Assembly: GCA_964036275.1 (NCBI GenBank)
Contig: OZ038440.1
Location: 9,089,690-9,153,689, forward strand
DNA length: 64,000 bases
Direction of reading: 5' to 3'
DNA from: Litoditis marina
Lineage: Eukaryota > Nematoda > Chromadorea > Rhabditida > Rhabditidae
Position 1 is the first letter of the stretch. The number at the start of each line of letters is the position of its first letter. Below, one piece after another: positions 61,585-64,000 of this stretch. The notes under the pieces are model-generated. The model saw only the letters and a program-made list of their open reading frames with translations, searched no databases and had not been told where the DNA came from. Both the position numbers and the translations under genes were made by a program.

Positions 61585-63010
61585 ATGGCATCATATTTCA
61601 TTGTATTACTGGGTATCCCCTTCCTCTTACCAAATATCTGTAATTGTGACCAACTCCGGGTCATGACCTTCAACATTTGGTATTCTGGAGCCAAAGTAGA
61701 CGATGGTCTGGAGAAAATAGCCAAACACATTCTACTGGTGGACCCGGATATTGTCGCCTTGCAGGTGAGAAACCGGTTCAGATTTTTGGTCACGTGAGAA
61801 TTGAACACGTTTGAAAACTTGCAGTTTTATGATGCACACAAGTTCGTTTTTGTGACCACTGGTAAAAAATTGACCTCAATTATGCATAACTAGCAAATAT
61901 GAACGTATTATAATGAATGAAAAACACCAGATTTATCTGTCTTGGCATTCGGTTTTTTTTCAAACATGTTTCATTTTTGTAATAAAAGATGTGAAGACCA
62001 CATGAAGACTAAGCTAGATGTGAGAATTCACAGCAAAAATTAGGAGCCAAACTTTTCAGGAAGTGAAAACGCACAGCATCCTCAGTAATCTGACGAATTT
62101 GCTGGGAGGTGACTGGGTCGGAATATCTCATTCAACGGAAGAAAACATTACGTTTACAGACACGGCTATTCTGACAAAGCATACGGTGGGTTGACTTGGA
62201 ATAGAAATTTATACATGTCTGTATGTAGTTTTTGTAATGTATGTAAAATTGTATTTTATACATGTCTCCCTGTAAAATTTTCTATCTTTGCAAATATTTG
62301 ACATTGTGTTCACCAACTTGAGACCGATTTGAAAATTATGATGTTTCTGCTGTTTGGTTCCCAAGCGTCCTTGAAGTAACTACAATATTCTGCTGTGTGG
62401 TGCAAATCTACATTTTGAGGACAGTAATCCACAAACGTGAACTCAGATACATCTTCACTCTTACGCTGAAACTAACTGGACCATGGGGGTGAAAATATCT
62501 TTGGACTCTGGCCAATTTCTCTATTTCTGGTCCGCTCATCTACAGCACAAATCGTACGGTCCCTATGCAGCCTATAACAAAATAGTCACGTCCCAGAGGC
62601 AAATAATGGCTGGCGAAAAGCCAAGTAGTGGAACTGGTTTGTTATTATTGTTATTATACATTTTGGCTGTCGTAATAAACTGAGACACGTAGTATTTAGG
62701 AAGTTTTCGGCTCATTCTCAGGTACGAGTAACAATTGCTTCTCATAATAGTGACGGAAAAATTCAAAAATGATTACTTGTTTTCTAATACCTATTCATCT
62801 ACTCTAGATCTCTATTTCACGCAGTTTCTCCCAAACAATTGTGAAGTGTAACCGTAACAAGGTCTGTTTTTTAGGACGGTGGCATAACATGATGGAGGTG
62901 AAACACAACAAGAAGATGCAAAGATGGCTAGAAAAATCCAACCGAATCCCAACTATATTCGCGGGTGACTTCAACAGTCCATCTCACTTGGATTGGACGC
63001 ATGACAGAAG
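61585..63010 (+). CDS. Secreted EEP family enzyme, copy 2 (tandem paralogue, 3' end outside window)
   Basis: Exons 61585-61764, 62060-62185, 62447-62636 and 62875-63010 have the same phases as the first four exons of copy 1. Exons 2-4 have identical lengths (126, 190, 136). Exon 1 is two codons shorter. The ATG again sits one base after a GCAG acceptor. The product starts MASYFIVLLGIPFLLPNIC (signal peptide), then VMTFNIW, DIVALQ|EVK, WSAHLQ and AGDFNSPS. The exons matching FEHGGW, TTWSTVN and the C-terminal SDH motif of copy 1 are not seen before 64000, so the gene is partial here and its last intron in view is over 1 kb. Coding exons are far more similar between the copies than introns, which indicates selection on both. 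Confidence 0.9.
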
Positions 63011-63383
63011 GTAGGAATGTTTTAATTGAAAAGTCGGAGTGCGCTCAGCCATCCGAAAAAAAAAACGTCATAGCGAAAAGTTGTGGCATAATTGTTCTAT
63101 TTCATGTGCAGAATTTGAAACCATACTCAGTTTTGACTTATGGAGAATGGTGAATGATCATAGCAATGCTTCAAAAATCTAAAAGTTTTCCGAAAACGGT
63201 GATAAAAAAAACCATTATTCGTTCGATCTACTCCGAGAATAATTTGCCCACGGCATGCCTGGCTCCGCCCCTTTCTCCCGGCATGCCGTGGGGATTTTCG
63301 CAAAAGTACGCATCATGCCGTACGCGAACTAATTTCGTGTAAAAAGAGAGTTTAAACCAACATATAATATCATAAGTTTAGTT

Positions 63384-63504
63384 AAAGAAGGACGATTATG
63401 TGGTCCAATCGCAACGCTTCAGTTCTTTAAACCGCAATACATTTTTCAATTGCAGTTTAAAGGACCGATGTCACGGGATTGGTCCACACAATCGTCCTGC
63501 TTTA
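63384..63504. mobile_element. AAAGCAGGACG palindromic MITE, copy 2
   Basis: TTAAAGAAGGACGATTATGT ... ACACAATCGTCCTGCTTTAA, with the shared palindromic centre AACCGCAATACATTTTTCAATTGCAGTTT. TTAA lies at both ends. It lies in the long intron of the second EEP gene. Confidence 0.78.
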
Positions 63505-64000
63505 ATGTGTGATAAAATATGATTAAACAACGTGAGACTACTTTTGAGAAGAAACTTTACATTTTTCATGTGATTAGTTTCAGAACTAGTACAGAGTACC
63601 TCCACTTGAACAAACTTGAAATGTTTTGAACATAATAGTAAGCAACTGTTAGTAAATAAGTAAAGTATAGATTCAATCATCTAGTTTCCCGGGTATCGCA
63701 CGCATTCAGTGATGATCAGTGATATCAGTGATGGCAATATTACTTGAAAGCTGCTGGCTCACTGATTTTAACTACATACATTTTGATCGTAGTGAAAACT
63801 CTTACATATGTGAGAGGTTTAGTTGAAATGTGAATTTGTTCTAAAAAAACAATTACGCGGAGCACGTCACGTTCCATATGAGTTGTTTTTGGCTAACGCG
63901 ATCGCGACGCAAGTTTCAAAATTTACAACTTTTCTTTAAAAGAGAAAGGGTCTTGCCAACATTCATTTTCAGTATTCACCGTTTGTGTTTTTTTGCATGT

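Overview
This 64 kb window is eukaryotic, AT-rich and gene-poor. It is most likely from a nematode (Caenorhabditis or a relative). The reasons are short TTTCAG splice acceptors, start codons 1-2 bases downstream of acceptor-like sites (typical of spliced-leader trans-splicing), a long poly-G tract, and dense short palindromic repeat elements. Four protein-coding loci can be reconstructed by hand. I did this by joining exons whose splice phases agree. The rest is intron or intergenic sequence filled with small non-autonomous repeats.

Layout. 1-15.3 kb: no convincing gene; it holds a tRNA-like sequence inside a TAGTAG-rich element, one SINE fragment and several MITE-like repeats. 15.3-22.0 kb (+): an amnionless-like type I membrane protein, ten exons found, N-terminus not found. 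22.9-45.9 kb (-): a complete synaptotagmin (transmembrane exon, linker, C2A, C2B; 12 exons, about 414 residues). It lies tail-to-tail with the amnionless-like gene. A pair of exons at 33.0-33.7 kb gives a plausible second start that skips the transmembrane segment. One C2B exon is partly duplicated, with identical 276-bp copies flanking three head-to-tail units of a 1.35 kb repeat. 46-56.6 kb: no gene recognised, two SINE copies. 56.6-59.8 kb (+): a complete secreted endonuclease/exonuclease/phosphatase (EEP) family enzyme, seven exons, 322 residues. 61.6-63.0 kb (+): a tandem paralogue with the same exon structure, whose last exons lie beyond the window.

The three gene types are functionally unrelated: endocytic receptor subunit, vesicle Ca2+ sensor, and secreted phosphodiesterase/nuclease-like enzymes. 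I see no operon or pathway linking them. The distinctive content is structural: the exon duplication around the array, the possible soluble synaptotagmin isoform, the tandem EEP duplication, and at least ten families of palindromic, tRNA-derived or terminal-inverted-repeat elements, some nested. I cannot name the repeat families without a library search.
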